From assembly GCA_003600225.1 (NCBI GenBank), contig QZFT01000027.1, positions 1-64,000 on the forward strand: a DNA stretch of 64,000 bases. Direction: 5' to 3'. The notes under the pieces are model-generated. The model did no database searches, had not been told where the DNA came from, and worked only from the letters and a program-made list of their open reading frames with translations. Positions 16,919 to 24,602 of the stretch are shown piece by piece. The position numbers and the translations under genes are program-made. How positions within the stretch are numbered: position 1 is the stretch's first letter; each line of letters opens with the position of its first letter. This DNA is from Pseudonocardiaceae bacterium YIM PH 21723 (lineage in GTDB: Bacteria > Actinomycetota > Actinomycetes > Mycobacteriales > Pseudonocardiaceae).

Positions 16919-17788
16919 ATGTCTGACGAGCGACTCGCCGTGGCCAAGACCTACAAGCTGTACATCGGCGGCAAGTTCCCGCGATCCGAGTCCGGCCGCA
17001 GTTACCCGGTCGTCGACCACCGGGGCGCGTTCCTGGCCAACGCCTCGCAGGCCTCCCGCAAGGACGCCCGGGAGGCCGTCGCGGCCGCCCGCAAGGCCTT
17101 CCCCGGCTGGTCCGCTGCCACCGCGTACAACCGCGGCCAGGTGCTGTACCGGGTGGCGGAGATGCTGGAGGGCCGCCGGGACCAGTTCATCCACGAGGTG
17201 ATGGACGCCGAGGGCGTGGCCCAGCGCCGCGCCCAGCTGCTGGTGGACACCGCCATAGACCGCTGGGTCTGGTACGCGGGCTGGACCGACAAACTGGCCA
17301 CCGTGCTGGGCGGCGCGAACCCGGTGGCCGGGCCGTACTTCAACTTCAGCGTGCCCGAACCGACCGGTGTGGTCGCCGTGCTCGCACCCCAGGTGTCCAG
17401 CCTGCTCGGGCTGGTCAGCGTGATCGCCCCGGTGATCGCCGGCGGCAACACCTGCGTGGTGGTCGCCGGCCAGAACCGGCCGCTGCCGTCGGTCACCCTG
17501 TCCGAGGTGCTGGCCACCTCCGACCTGCCCGGCGGGGTGCTGAACGTGCTCACCGGCCGCACGGCCGAACTGGCCCCCTGGCTGGCCGCGCACGCCGAGG
17601 TGAACGCCCTCGACCTGTGTGGTGCCCCCGAGTCCCTGCGGCGCGACCTGGAGGTCACCGCGGCGGGCACCGTCAAACGGGTGCTGCGGGCTCCGGTGGC
17701 GGAGCCGGAGTGGACCATCACCCCGGACATCCGCCGGCTCCGCGCCTTGCTGGAGCTGAAGACCGTCTGGCACCCGGTCGGAACCTGA
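16919..17788 (+). CDS. ALDH-like protein lacking the catalytic half
   Basis: A 289-residue protein that aligns with the N-terminal, cofactor-binding half of aldehyde dehydrogenases (YKLYIGGKFPRSESGRSY, GGNTCVVVAGQNRPLPSVTLSEVLATSDLPGGVLNVLTG) but has no ELGG glutamate, no catalytic Cys and no C-terminal EIFGP region. Truncated partners of this kind accompany deoC-ALDH in other actinobacteria, and two-domain ALDH16 proteins carry a comparable non-catalytic domain. The likely role is therefore structural or regulatory, as a subunit of the preceding enzyme; this is inference. The ATG at 16919 has GGGAAAGG 9 bases upstream. The reading frame is intact and ends in a palindrome shared with the convergent gene. 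Confidence 0.8.
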   Translation: MSDERLAVAKTYKLYIGGKFPRSESGRSYPVVDHRGAFLANASQASRKDAREAVAAARKAFPGWSAATAYNRGQVLYRVAEMLEGRRDQFIHEVMDAEGVAQRRAQLLVDTAIDRWVWYAGWTDKLATVLGGANPVAGPYFNFSVPEPTGVVAVLAPQVSSLLGLVSVIAPVIAGGNTCVVVAGQNRPLPSVTLSEVLATSDLPGGVLNVLTGRTAELAPWLAAHAEVNALDLCGAPESLRRDLEVTAAGTVKRVLRAPVAEPEWTITPDIRRLRALLELKTVWHPVGT

Positions 17789-17811
17789 GCACTTTCTGCA
17801 GAAAGTGCTCA
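17786..17811. terminator. Bidirectional palindrome spanning two stop codons
   Basis: Bases 17787-17810 are a perfect gapless palindrome (GAGCACTTTCTG / CAGAAAGTGCTC). With one more base on each side it contains the TGA of the plus-strand ALDH-like gene and the TGA of the minus-strand SMI1/KNR4 gene, so one hairpin probably ends both transcripts. Confidence 0.75.
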
Positions 17812-18384
17812 GCCCCGCTTGACGGAGGCCCAGTGGAGCTCACCGTCCCGGACCTTGGCCCGGTAACCCAGCACGGTGCGGTTCCGCTCCAGGCCGGTGG
17901 CGACCGAGTCGACCATGGCGATCAGGCTCAGCCACTGCGGCTTGCGCACCTCGTGCACCGCGTTGCGCCACAACACGACGCAGGCCTTGGCCGGACCGGG
18001 ACGCAGGTCGACGACGAGATCGTTGTCCGCGCCGTCGCCGGCGATCGGCACCCACAGCCGGTGGAACCGCTTCGCCGGTGAGCCCGCCGTGTTACCGGCC
18101 ATCCAGCTGTCCGGGACCCCGGCGTTGACCTCCAGCCAGATCCGCCGGGACGCCACCGCCTCGGCGGGGGCGTAGGGATGAAAGTTGGGCGGCAGCACTT
18201 CGCCCCGCGCGCCGCCACACACCGACCACCAGTCCTTCAACGCGGGCGGGATCGTGAGCCCGAGTTCGGTCCGGGCGGCGGCCAGTTCGGTATAACCGGC
18301 ACCTTCCCGCAGACCGGCGTAGGTGGCCGGGGCCTGAACGTGCAGCCAGGTGACGATCCGCCCCCAGTGTTCCGCGATCGACAT
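17809..18384 (-). CDS. SMI1/KNR4 family protein
   Basis: A 191-residue protein of the SMI1/KNR4 (SUKH) type, judged by TELGLTIPPALKDWWSVCGG near the N-terminus, LPPNFHPYAP and the later DLVVDLRPGP. In bacteria this fold is common among immunity proteins to polymorphic toxins, but no toxin gene is adjacent. The upstream gene (18404-19057) is a distant homologue in the same direction, 19 bases away, so the two are probably co-transcribed. The ATG at 18384 (MSIAEHW) is preferred over a longer frame that would overlap the neighbour. No signal peptide or membrane segment. Confidence 0.78.
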   Translation of the reverse strand: MSIAEHWGRIVTWLHVQAPATYAGLREGAGYTELAAARTELGLTIPPALKDWWSVCGGARGEVLPPNFHPYAPAEAVASRRIWLEVNAGVPDSWMAGNTAGSPAKRFHRLWVPIAGDGADNDLVVDLRPGPAKACVVLWRNAVHEVRKPQWLSLIAMVDSVATGLERNRTVLGYRAKVRDGELHWASVKRG

Positions 18385-18403
18385 GGTTCCCAGTCTGGCA
18401 CTG

Positions 18404-19057
18404 TCAGCCGGTGAGGTACTCCGGCCATGCCACGACGGAGCCGGTGGACAGGGCACGCCGTTCGCATTCCCAGGCGAGGCGGCCACACGTTGTGGTGCGC
18501 GGACGGAATCCCCGCTCGGTGCGCCCGGCGGACAGACCGGTAGCCAACTGTTCCATCAGTTCGGTGATCGCGCCCCACGCCGGACTGGGCTGGCAGCCCA
18601 GTTCCTGGTCGTACTCCAGCACCGAGCCGTAATCGGAACCGGCACGCAGGTTCACCACCAGGTATCCGCCGCAGCCATCGTGGGCGATCGGCAGGTACAT
18701 CGGATCCCAGCAGCGCCGGCCGGCGGTGATCATCAGATCGTCCACGCACAGCGATGCCGGGTGGTCGTGCCCCTCGCGGGTGCCGCTGTACACCCGCCAA
18801 GTGTGCAGGGCGCTGTCCAGTGACAGGGGCGAGTAGTACGGCGGGAAGATCTCCGCGATGACCTCACCGACGGTGCCACCGACCACCCGCCAGTACTCCG
18901 CCAGCTCGACGGGGATCGGGCGGCCGACCATGGACGTGAGGTCCTCGGTGCTCAGCCTGGGCGCCGGAAGAGCCAGCGACGCACAGGTCAGCGGAGCGTT
19001 CCGCGCCAACCAGCACACGATGTCCGACCAGTCCCGTGTGACAGTCACGGCGGTCAC
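18404..19057 (-). CDS. SMI1/KNR4 family protein, second copy
   Basis: A protein of about 217 residues related to the gene downstream. It shares a DWSDIV...WLARNAP N-terminus, VELAEYWRVVGGTVGEVIAEIFPPYYSPL, and YLPIAHDGCGGYLVVNLRAGSDYGSVLEYD, which is the acidic pocket region of SUKH proteins. A diverged tandem pair of SUKH genes is often found in immunity islands, but no effector is present here. The start is uncertain: GTG at 19057 or 19048, both without a clear ribosome-binding site, while a longer frame to 19111 is possible. The gene is divergent from the Rv3311-like gene. Confidence 0.75.
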   Translation of the reverse strand: MTAVTVTRDWSDIVCWLARNAPLTCASLALPAPRLSTEDLTSMVGRPIPVELAEYWRVVGGTVGEVIAEIFPPYYSPLSLDSALHTWRVYSGTREGHDHPASLCVDDLMITAGRRCWDPMYLPIAHDGCGGYLVVNLRAGSDYGSVLEYDQELGCQPSPAWGAITELMEQLATGLSAGRTERGFRPRTTTCGRLAWECERRALSTGSVVAWPEYLTG

Positions 19058-19239
19058 TGTTGCAATGTTCGGCCTATCGCGGTACCGCCGCCCGGCGGAC
19101 AGCAGCGGCAACCGCTTTCAGAATTCGACGATCTTCACCCGACACTCGCCAGGCCCGTAGTGCCAAGCCCGTTCCGGACAACGTAGGCTCCCGGCTGGTG
19201 TCGGTATGGGTCTACACGGCCCCAAGTGGGAGGTAATTG

Positions 19240-20442
19240 ATGGCTCAGGACATCGTTCCCATTGAGCTGGGGCTGCCCAAGGGTGACCTCGTCACTCTCT
19301 GGGCGCCGCGCTGGCGTGAGGATGGCGAGGAATGGGAGGCATTCCTCGGCCATGGGGAGCACCTGTACGGGTTCCCGGACATCGCGCATCTCGCGGCTTT
19401 CGCGCGAACTGCCGAAGAACACGATCTGCTCGACCACCCTGCATGGAAAGTGGTCCCGGAGCTGCCGGTCGGTGAACTGGCGCCCGAGGACAGCCACCGC
19501 TTCGACCTGGTCGGCGTGCCGGAACTGGCCGCCGAGGACCCGGACACCTGGACCATCGGCGAGCTGGCCGACATCGTGGCCATGGCCCGTTCGCTGGCCG
19601 ACGTGTGCGAGCTCGACATCGTGCACGAGGTGCTGGACTCCGCCGAGGGCTTCGCGGTACTCGGCCAGGGCACGTTCCCGTTCACCGGCCGCGATGGCGT
19701 GCGCCGGTGGAACGACCTGTCCAAGGTGATCGTGGACCGCTGGGACGAGGTCCTGGACGCGATCGACGCCGTGGTGACGGTGCCCGAGGTCGACCAGGAG
19801 ACGCTGACCGGCACGACCGAAGAGGTCGCCGAGGCCGAGGCGGCCGCGGAGGCGGCCGCGCCGTCGTCCGTGCTGGACGAGCCGACCGGCTTCTGGGCCG
19901 AGGTCGGCATCGACCCGATCCGGATCACCACCACCTCAGGCCAGTACGTGACGCTGCGCTGCTACCTGGACGACAAGCCGGTCTTCCTGGGCAGCGACGG
20001 CCGCATCGACGTGTTCAAGAACGGGCGCGCGCTGACCCGGTACCTGGCCTCGCCCGAGGAGATGAACCGCAACGACCTGTCGGCCGCGTCCACCTGGCAG
20101 GAGGTGTCCGACAAGGCCATCTCCGGCGAGCTGGAGGTCAAGGTCGACGAGGCCAACTCCTACAACCTGGCCGGACTGTCGGACGACCTGGCCGAGGGCC
20201 CGGCCACGGTGGACGCCAACCAGCTGGACCTGGCGGTCGAGCTGCTGCAGGACACCGCCGAGTGGGCGCACGACGGCAGCGTCGAGGAGGCCCTGGCTCC
20301 GTCGGAGGGCCTCGGCTGGCTGGTCAACTCCATCATCAAGCCGGACCCGACCCGCCTGGCCCCCAGCGCACCCACCGAGCTGGAGATCGTCGCCTGGCAG
20401 GACCTGGTCACGGCCCTGGAAGACCGCCTCCGCACCCACTGA
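19240..20442 (+). CDS. Conserved actinobacterial protein (Rv3311-like)
   Basis: A 400-residue acidic, soluble protein. Similar proteins sit between upp and add in actinobacteria, and gene order suggests it corresponds to M. tuberculosis Rv3311, whose function is unknown. Visible features are an N-terminal TLWAPRWREDGEEWEAFLGHGEHLYGFPD segment, an Ala/Glu-rich linker (about residues 185-210, VAEAEAAAEAAAPSS), and a C-terminal half starting FWAEVGIDPIRITTTSGQYVTLRCYLDD. No catalytic motif or membrane segment is seen. The ATG at 19240 follows GTGGGAGGTAATTG, a strong ribosome-binding site. A long hairpin separates it from the convergent add gene. Confidence 0.85.
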   Translation: MAQDIVPIELGLPKGDLVTLWAPRWREDGEEWEAFLGHGEHLYGFPDIAHLAAFARTAEEHDLLDHPAWKVVPELPVGELAPEDSHRFDLVGVPELAAEDPDTWTIGELADIVAMARSLADVCELDIVHEVLDSAEGFAVLGQGTFPFTGRDGVRRWNDLSKVIVDRWDEVLDAIDAVVTVPEVDQETLTGTTEEVAEAEAAAEAAAPSSVLDEPTGFWAEVGIDPIRITTTSGQYVTLRCYLDDKPVFLGSDGRIDVFKNGRALTRYLASPEEMNRNDLSAASTWQEVSDKAISGELEVKVDEANSYNLAGLSDDLAEGPATVDANQLDLAVELLQDTAEWAHDGSVEEALAPSEGLGWLVNSIIKPDPTRLAPSAPTELEIVAWQDLVTALEDRLRTH

Positions 20443-20450
20443 CAAATGTA

Positions 20451-20497
20451 AGCATGGTGGCCTTGCTCGCGTCTGACGCGAGTAAGGCCACCATGCT
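20451..20497. terminator. Bidirectional hairpin, family 2
   Basis: Bases 20451-20471 and 20477-20497 form a 21-bp stem with one mismatch (outer AGCATGGTGGCC, inner CTCGCG) and a TCTGA loop, filling the gap between the convergent Rv3311-like and add genes. A relative with the same AGCATGGTG outer arm and TCTGACGCG centre lies at 33176-33230. Confidence 0.88.
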
Positions 20498-20504
20498 CGC
20501 GTTC

Positions 20505-21596
20505 TCAGTCCCCCATCAGGGCGGCGTAGCCGGGCTTGATGACGTCGTTGATCAAGGCCAGCCGTTCGTCGAAGCCGATGAACGCGGACTTCATCGCGTT
20601 CACCGTGAACCATTGCAGGTCCTTCCAGTCGTAACCGAAGGCCTCCGCCAGCGCGGTCATCTCGCTGGTCATCGAGCAGTGGCTCATCAACCGGTTGTCC
20701 GTGTTCACCGTGACCCGGAACCGCAGCTTCGTCAGCAGCCCGATGGGGTGCTCGGCGATCGAGGTCGCCAGGCCGGTCTGCAGGTTCGAGCTGGGACACA
20801 GCTCCAGCGGGATCCGCCGGTCCCGGACGTACGAGGCCAGCTGCCCCAGCGCGACCGAGCCGTCCTCGGCCACCTTGATGTCGTCCATGATCCGCACGCC
20901 GTGCCCGAGCCGCTCCGCACCGCAGTGCTGGATGGCCTCCCAGATGGACGGCAGTCCGAAGCCCTCGCCCGCGTGGATCGTGTAGTGCGCATTGCGTTGC
21001 CGCAGGTACTCGAAGGCGTCCAGGTTGCGGGTGGGCGGGAACCCGTCCTCCGGGCCGGCGATGTCGAAGCCGACCACCTCGTTGTCCCGGTAGCGCACCG
21101 CCAGCTCGGCGATCTCCGACGCGCGGGCGAACTGCCGCATCGCGCACAGCAGGGTGCCGACCCGGATCCGGTTGCCCGCGGCGGCGGCCCGCTGCTCACC
21201 GAGCCGGAAACCCTCCTGCACGGCGTGCACGACGTCGTCCAGGCTCAGGCCACCCTCGGTGTGCAGCTCGGGCGCGAACCGCACCTCCGCGTAGACCACG
21301 CCGTCGGCCGCCAGGTCCTCGGCCGCCTCGGCGGCGACCCTGGTGAGCGCCGTCGCGGTCTGGGTGACCGCGACGGTGTGCGCGAAGGTCTCCAGATAAC
21401 GCTCCAGCGAGCCGGAGTCGGCCGCCTGCTGAAACCAGGTCCCCAGAGTGTCGGCGTCGGAGGCGGGCAGTCCCGTGTATCCGATCGCGTCGGCCAGCTC
21501 CAGAACCGTCGCGGGCCGCAGGCCACCGTCGAGGTGATCGTGCAACAACACCTTGGGGGCGCGGCGAATGTTCTCGAAGTTGAGTAGTTCAGCCAT
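20505..21596 (-). CDS. add: Adenosine deaminase
   Basis: A 363-residue zinc-dependent enzyme that deaminates adenosine and deoxyadenosine to inosine forms in purine salvage. The zinc ligands are in LHDHLDGG near residue 20; HAGEGFG near 210 carries the next His and the catalytic Glu; [12 protein letters not shown] and the aspartate of [11 protein letters not shown] complete the site. Length is typical. The ATG at 21596 is close to the conserved HDHLDG motif, which supports the start. It is convergent with the Rv3311-like gene and lies in the nucleoside-salvage region, but outside the cdd/deoA operon. Confidence 0.95.
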   Translation of the reverse strand: MAELLNFENIRRAPKVLLHDHLDGGLRPATVLELADAIGYTGLPASDADTLGTWFQQAADSGSLERYLETFAHTVAVTQTATALTRVAAEAAEDLAADGVVYAEVRFAPELHTEGGLSLDDVVHAVQEGFRLGEQRAAAAGNRIRVGTLLCAMRQFARASEIAELAVRYRDNEVVGFDIAGPEDGFPPTRNLDAFEYLRQRNAHYTIHAGEGFGLPSIWEAIQHCGAERLGHGVRIMDDIKVAEDGSVALGQLASYVRDRRIPLELCPSSNLQTGLATSIAEHPIGLLTKLRFRVTVNTDNRLMSHCSMTSEMTALAEAFGYDWKDLQWFTVNAMKSAFIGFDERLALINDVIKPGYAALMGD

Positions 21597-22064
21597 GTTC
21601 GAAGGCTAGCCCCAACCCGTCGCGCGTTGGAACGATCAAGATCGGCGCGGCGACACGCCGGAGGCGCGCGTACGCGTGTACGTGACCTGCGTATACATCC
21701 GAATGGGGAATCCCTAGCGCTAAATCGTGCCAGGCACCAGGGGTCGTGACTATGATCATTTACGGCCGATCACAGCGGTTTAGATTCACCGCTGTGGGTG
21801 GTGCAAAGCGGAGTTGGCGCGGGAACCGACTACGCATAGCAGCGACATAACAAGGCAGGTTTAGGGCGTTCGGGTCATAGGTTTTCTCTTGTGCGGCAGA
21901 TGGATTGCTCTGTCGGGGTTGAATCCCAGGTAAATCGGTGCTTAGGGGCTGCCTAGCAGCAACCGCACCGAGACGCACCGTCGGGGGTCGGTGAAATCTG
22001 CCCTGTGGGCGCGGATACTCTCCTTCTCGTAACTTCATGTTCCCCCGACGAAGGTCGATCCGCT
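21597..22064 (+). promoter_or_regulatory. Long structured leader upstream of the coiled-coil protein gene
   Basis: This 468-base gap has no gene. A TATGAT -10-like hexamer lies at 21751-21756 without a good -35. The next ~300 bases contain several stems: CACAGCGGT/ACCGCTGTG (21771-21779 with 21788-21796, loop 8), and CGGTGC/GCACCG (21936-21941 with 21965-21970) enclosing GCTGC/GCAGC (21948-21960). GGGGTTGAATCCCAGGT between them slightly recalls parts of the ydaO (c-di-AMP) riboswitch, but the match is too weak to call. The length and folding suggest a cis-regulatory RNA. Confidence 0.35.
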
Positions 22065-23222
22065 GTGAACGAGAACAACCACTCAACGTTGTCGTTCGAC
22101 CGCATGCGAAGCATGCTGTTGCGCGCCGCGGAAATCCGCGAGAGCGAGCAGCAGCAGATCTTTGACGCCCTCGATGAGATTCACGCGCGCCTGTCGCCGC
22201 TGGAAACTCTGGGCTCGGTCCGCAAGCGCCTGTCGGAGCTCCCTGATCGCACTGAAGTCAGCGTCCTCGCCGAGCGTCTCGATGAGACTCTTGCCAAGCT
22301 CGAGGCGCAGGACAACGCGATTGCTGGGCTCGGACGCGCGGTCGACGGTCTCGTCGACAAGCTCGCCAAGCCCTTTGCTCAGCTCGACGGGCGCCTGGAC
22401 GGCGTCACCGGCCGCTTCGAAGGCGTCGCCGGTCGCATGGACGGTCTGGAAGACAAGCTGTCCCACATCCACAAGCGCATCGACGACGTGGACATGCACC
22501 TGGACAAGCAGGACGACAAGCTCGTCGAACTGCCTGCTTCGGTGCACGGCCCCGTCCGCGAGCGCCTCGAGGCCCTGGAGACCGCGCTGCGTGCGCGCGT
22601 CGACGAGGTCGACGAGGGTATGCACGAGCACCTCGACGGCACCCGCGAGGCTCTTGCCAAGACCATCGGCGAGCACGGTGAGACCGTGCACGGCGTGGTC
22701 CGCGAGACCCGCGAGTCCGTGCAGGGCCTGCTCGGCGAAACCCGCGACTCGGTGCACGGCAAGCTCAACGAGCTGGCCAAGCGCCCGGCCGTGGACCCGA
22801 CCGACCACTTCGACTCCCTGGCCGAGCGCCTGGAGCGCCTGTCCTCTCGCCTCGGCGAGGTGGCCGGACGCCTGGACACGGTCGAAGAGGACTTCGCCAG
22901 CCGCATCGGCGAGCTGTCCACCGTGGTCGACTCCGGTATGTCCAAGATCGGCGGCTCGCTGGCCGACCGCCCGACCGCGGACAACCTGGTCGGACTGGTA
23001 CGCAAGGCGAACGCCGAGTCCGAGGCACGGCACGCAGGTCAGCTGGACGAGGCCATGGCCACGTTCGCCGAGCTGATCCTGGGTGGCGGCAGCGGTTCTG
23101 CTCAGCAGCCGCCGAGCACCATGCCGCCGCGGCAGCAGCGCCGGGCCCGCAAGCCGGGGACCAACGGCACCAAGGTCCGCGACGACAAGGACGAGGACGA
23201 GCGTCTGGCCATCGAGGCCTGA
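22065..23222 (+). CDS. Coiled-coil protein of unknown function
   Basis: A 385-residue, highly charged protein. From about residue 15 to 330 it is nearly continuous amphipathic helix, with repeats such as LDGRLDGVTGRFEGVAGRMDGLEDKLSHIHKRIDDVDMHLD and VHGVVRETRESVQGLLGETRDSVHGKLNEL, recalling apolipoprotein- or LEA-like 11-residue periodicity. The C-terminus is a disordered Pro/Arg/Lys/Asp tail. No signal peptide or membrane segment. A cytoskeletal, scaffolding or membrane-surface role is possible but unproven. The GTG at 22065 follows CGAAGG at about 10 bases. The long structured leader upstream suggests post-transcriptional control. Confidence 0.82.
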   Translation: MNENNHSTLSFDRMRSMLLRAAEIRESEQQQIFDALDEIHARLSPLETLGSVRKRLSELPDRTEVSVLAERLDETLAKLEAQDNAIAGLGRAVDGLVDKLAKPFAQLDGRLDGVTGRFEGVAGRMDGLEDKLSHIHKRIDDVDMHLDKQDDKLVELPASVHGPVRERLEALETALRARVDEVDEGMHEHLDGTREALAKTIGEHGETVHGVVRETRESVQGLLGETRDSVHGKLNELAKRPAVDPTDHFDSLAERLERLSSRLGEVAGRLDTVEEDFASRIGELSTVVDSGMSKIGGSLADRPTADNLVGLVRKANAESEARHAGQLDEAMATFAELILGGGSGSAQQPPSTMPPRQQRRARKPGTNGTKVRDDKDEDERLAIEA

Positions 23223-23239
23223 TAGTCCTTCCCTGACAA

Positions 23240-23276
23240 CGAAGGGGCCGCACCCGATCCGGGTGCGGCCCCTTCG
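23240..23276 (+). terminator. Hairpin terminator of the coiled-coil gene
   Basis: A perfect 16-bp stem, 23240-23255 (CGAAGGGGCCGCACCC) with 23261-23276, loop GATCC, followed by TCTTGTGTTCTTG. It lies 17 bases past the stop. Confidence 0.9.
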
Positions 23277-23291
23277 TCTTGTGTTCTTGTG

Positions 23292-23335
23292 CGAACTTGG
23301 CGAGGTTCGGGATGTCCCGAACCTCGCCGAGTTCG
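23292..23335. terminator. Family-1 palindrome, convergent terminator
   Basis: A 21-bp stem with one mismatch (23292-23312 and 23315-23335; core GGCGAGGTTCGGGA) ends 2 bases before the minus-strand ArfC-like stop. It belongs to the repeat family at 1, 16721, 16830, 49256 and 55110, in its GAGGTTCG variant. Confidence 0.8.
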
Positions 23336-23337
23336 GG

Positions 23338-24591
23338 CTAGCTGCTGGTGACGGGCTTGCCGTTCCAGGACTTGAATCCGGCGGTCTCGGCCTCGGCGGT
23401 GGTCTTGAACCACACCTCGGCGACGGTCACGTCGTAGAACGCGGAATCCGGGCCGTGGAACAGCATGGAGTCCTCGTTGCCCTTGACCGTGTACTCCGCA
23501 CTCGGTGCGGCACCCCCCTGGAGCGGCTTGGCCGATCCGGGGTAGGCACCGGCCTCGACCGGAGCGGCCTTCGGCTTGGTCTTGCGCACGTACTTGGTGA
23601 AGCCGGCGGCCTCGGCGTCCGCCTCGGTCTTGAACCACACCTCGGCGATGGTGCGCTTGTAGTACGGGGACTCCGTGGTGTGGAACAGCATGGAGTCCTC
23701 GTTGCCCTTGATGGTGTACTCCTCGGTCGGAGCCGCACCACCTTCCAGGGGCTTCGCCGAACCCGGGTACTTACCGGGCTCCACGACCGGCGCTCCGGCC
23801 TTGGCCTTGCGCTCGTACTTGGTGAAGCCGGCCGCCTCGGCGTCCGCCTCGGACTTGAACCACACCTCGGCGATGGTCGCGCCGTAGTAGGGCGAGTCGG
23901 TGGTGTGGAAGAGCATCGAGTCCTCGTTGCCCTTGATCGTGTACTCCGGGCCCGGGGCCGCGCCGCCGGCGAGGGGCTTGGCCGAACCGGGGAACCTGCC
24001 CGGTTCGACGACCGCGGCCTTGGTGTCCTCGGCCTTGGTCTCGGCCTCCGGCTTCGCCTCGACGGCCGCGACAGCGGCGACGGGCCGGACGGCGGCCGGT
24101 TCGGCCTTGGCGTCGGCGGCCGCCGATTCCACAGCGGCGGAATCGGATTCGGCCTGCGGCTGCTCGTCGGGGGCAACCGGTTCGGCCTCGGCGACGACGG
24201 GCACCGCGGCAACCGGCTGGACGGCGGCCTCCTTCTCGGCCACCTCCGGCTCGGCTTCGGCTTCGGCGGGCTTCTCCACTTCGGCGACAGCAGCCGCTTC
24301 CGGCTCGGCCTCAGCGGCTTCCTCAGCCACTGCGGGCTCAGCCGCAGCGGGCTTCTCCGCTTGGGCGACAACCGGCTCGGGTTCGGCGACTGCGACCGGT
24401 TCCGGCTCGGATTCCTTGGCCTCAGCAACGGTTTCCGGCTCGGCGACCAGCGCCTTCGGGGCTTCGGCGGGAACCTCGACCACCTTCACCTGGGGCTTGT
24501 TACGCCAGCGCAGGATCAGGTAGGTCAGCAGGGCGCCGAGTACAAACGACAGTAGGCAGAACAGCCAGATCTGCCCGAAGAGCCATGGCAT
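23338..24591 (-). CDS. Membrane-anchored protein with three 'sunset'-type repeats (ArfC-like)
   Basis: A 417-residue protein. Residues 1-32 contain one membrane segment (LFCLLSFVLGALLTYLILRW), residues 35-200 are an Ala/Glu/Pro-rich stalk, and three ~60-residue repeats follow. Each repeat has PGSAKPL.GGAAP, then EYTIKGNEDSMLFH (EYTVKG in the last), SPYY or SAFY, and AEVWFK.EADAEAAGF. The arrangement matches what NCBI names channel accessory protein ArfC, sunset-domain variant. It sits just downstream of an OmpATb/ArfA-like gene, as in the mycobacterial arfABC operon, though no ArfB-like gene is seen. The second ATG (24591) is preferred because it stands 7 bases after AGGAGG. Confidence 0.85.
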   Translation of the reverse strand: MPWLFGQIWLFCLLSFVLGALLTYLILRWRNKPQVKVVEVPAEAPKALVAEPETVAEAKESEPEPVAVAEPEPVVAQAEKPAAAEPAVAEEAAEAEPEAAAVAEVEKPAEAEAEPEVAEKEAAVQPVAAVPVVAEAEPVAPDEQPQAESDSAAVESAAADAKAEPAAVRPVAAVAAVEAKPEAETKAEDTKAAVVEPGRFPGSAKPLAGGAAPGPEYTIKGNEDSMLFHTTDSPYYGATIAEVWFKSEADAEAAGFTKYERKAKAGAPVVEPGKYPGSAKPLEGGAAPTEEYTIKGNEDSMLFHTTESPYYKRTIAEVWFKTEADAEAAGFTKYVRKTKPKAAPVEAGAYPGSAKPLQGGAAPSAEYTVKGNEDSMLFHGPDSAFYDVTVAEVWFKTTAEAETAGFKSWNGKPVTSS

Positions 24592-24602
24592 GGTCATTCC
24601 TC

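Noticed and set aside
14483-16926. Long plus-strand frames (14483-16708 upstream part; 15496-16926) across deoC and ALDH
   Set aside because: They read deoC or the ALDH in wrong frames (Arg/Gly-rich shadows); only the ALDH part from 15278 shows family motifs.
17809-19057. Polymorphic-toxin immunity island
   Set aside because: Two SUKH-type genes are present but no toxin, secretion or Rhs gene lies nearby, so the label would be unsupported.
21910-21935. tRNA-like T-arm (GGGGTTGAATCCC)
   Set aside because: The loop lacks the TTC of a T-arm, and no acceptor stem, D-arm or anticodon arm can be matched around it.
21781-22010. ydaO/c-di-AMP riboswitch
   Set aside because: Only short fragments resemble the consensus and the conserved closing block (CAGCTAACC type) is not matched; kept as an unassigned structured leader.
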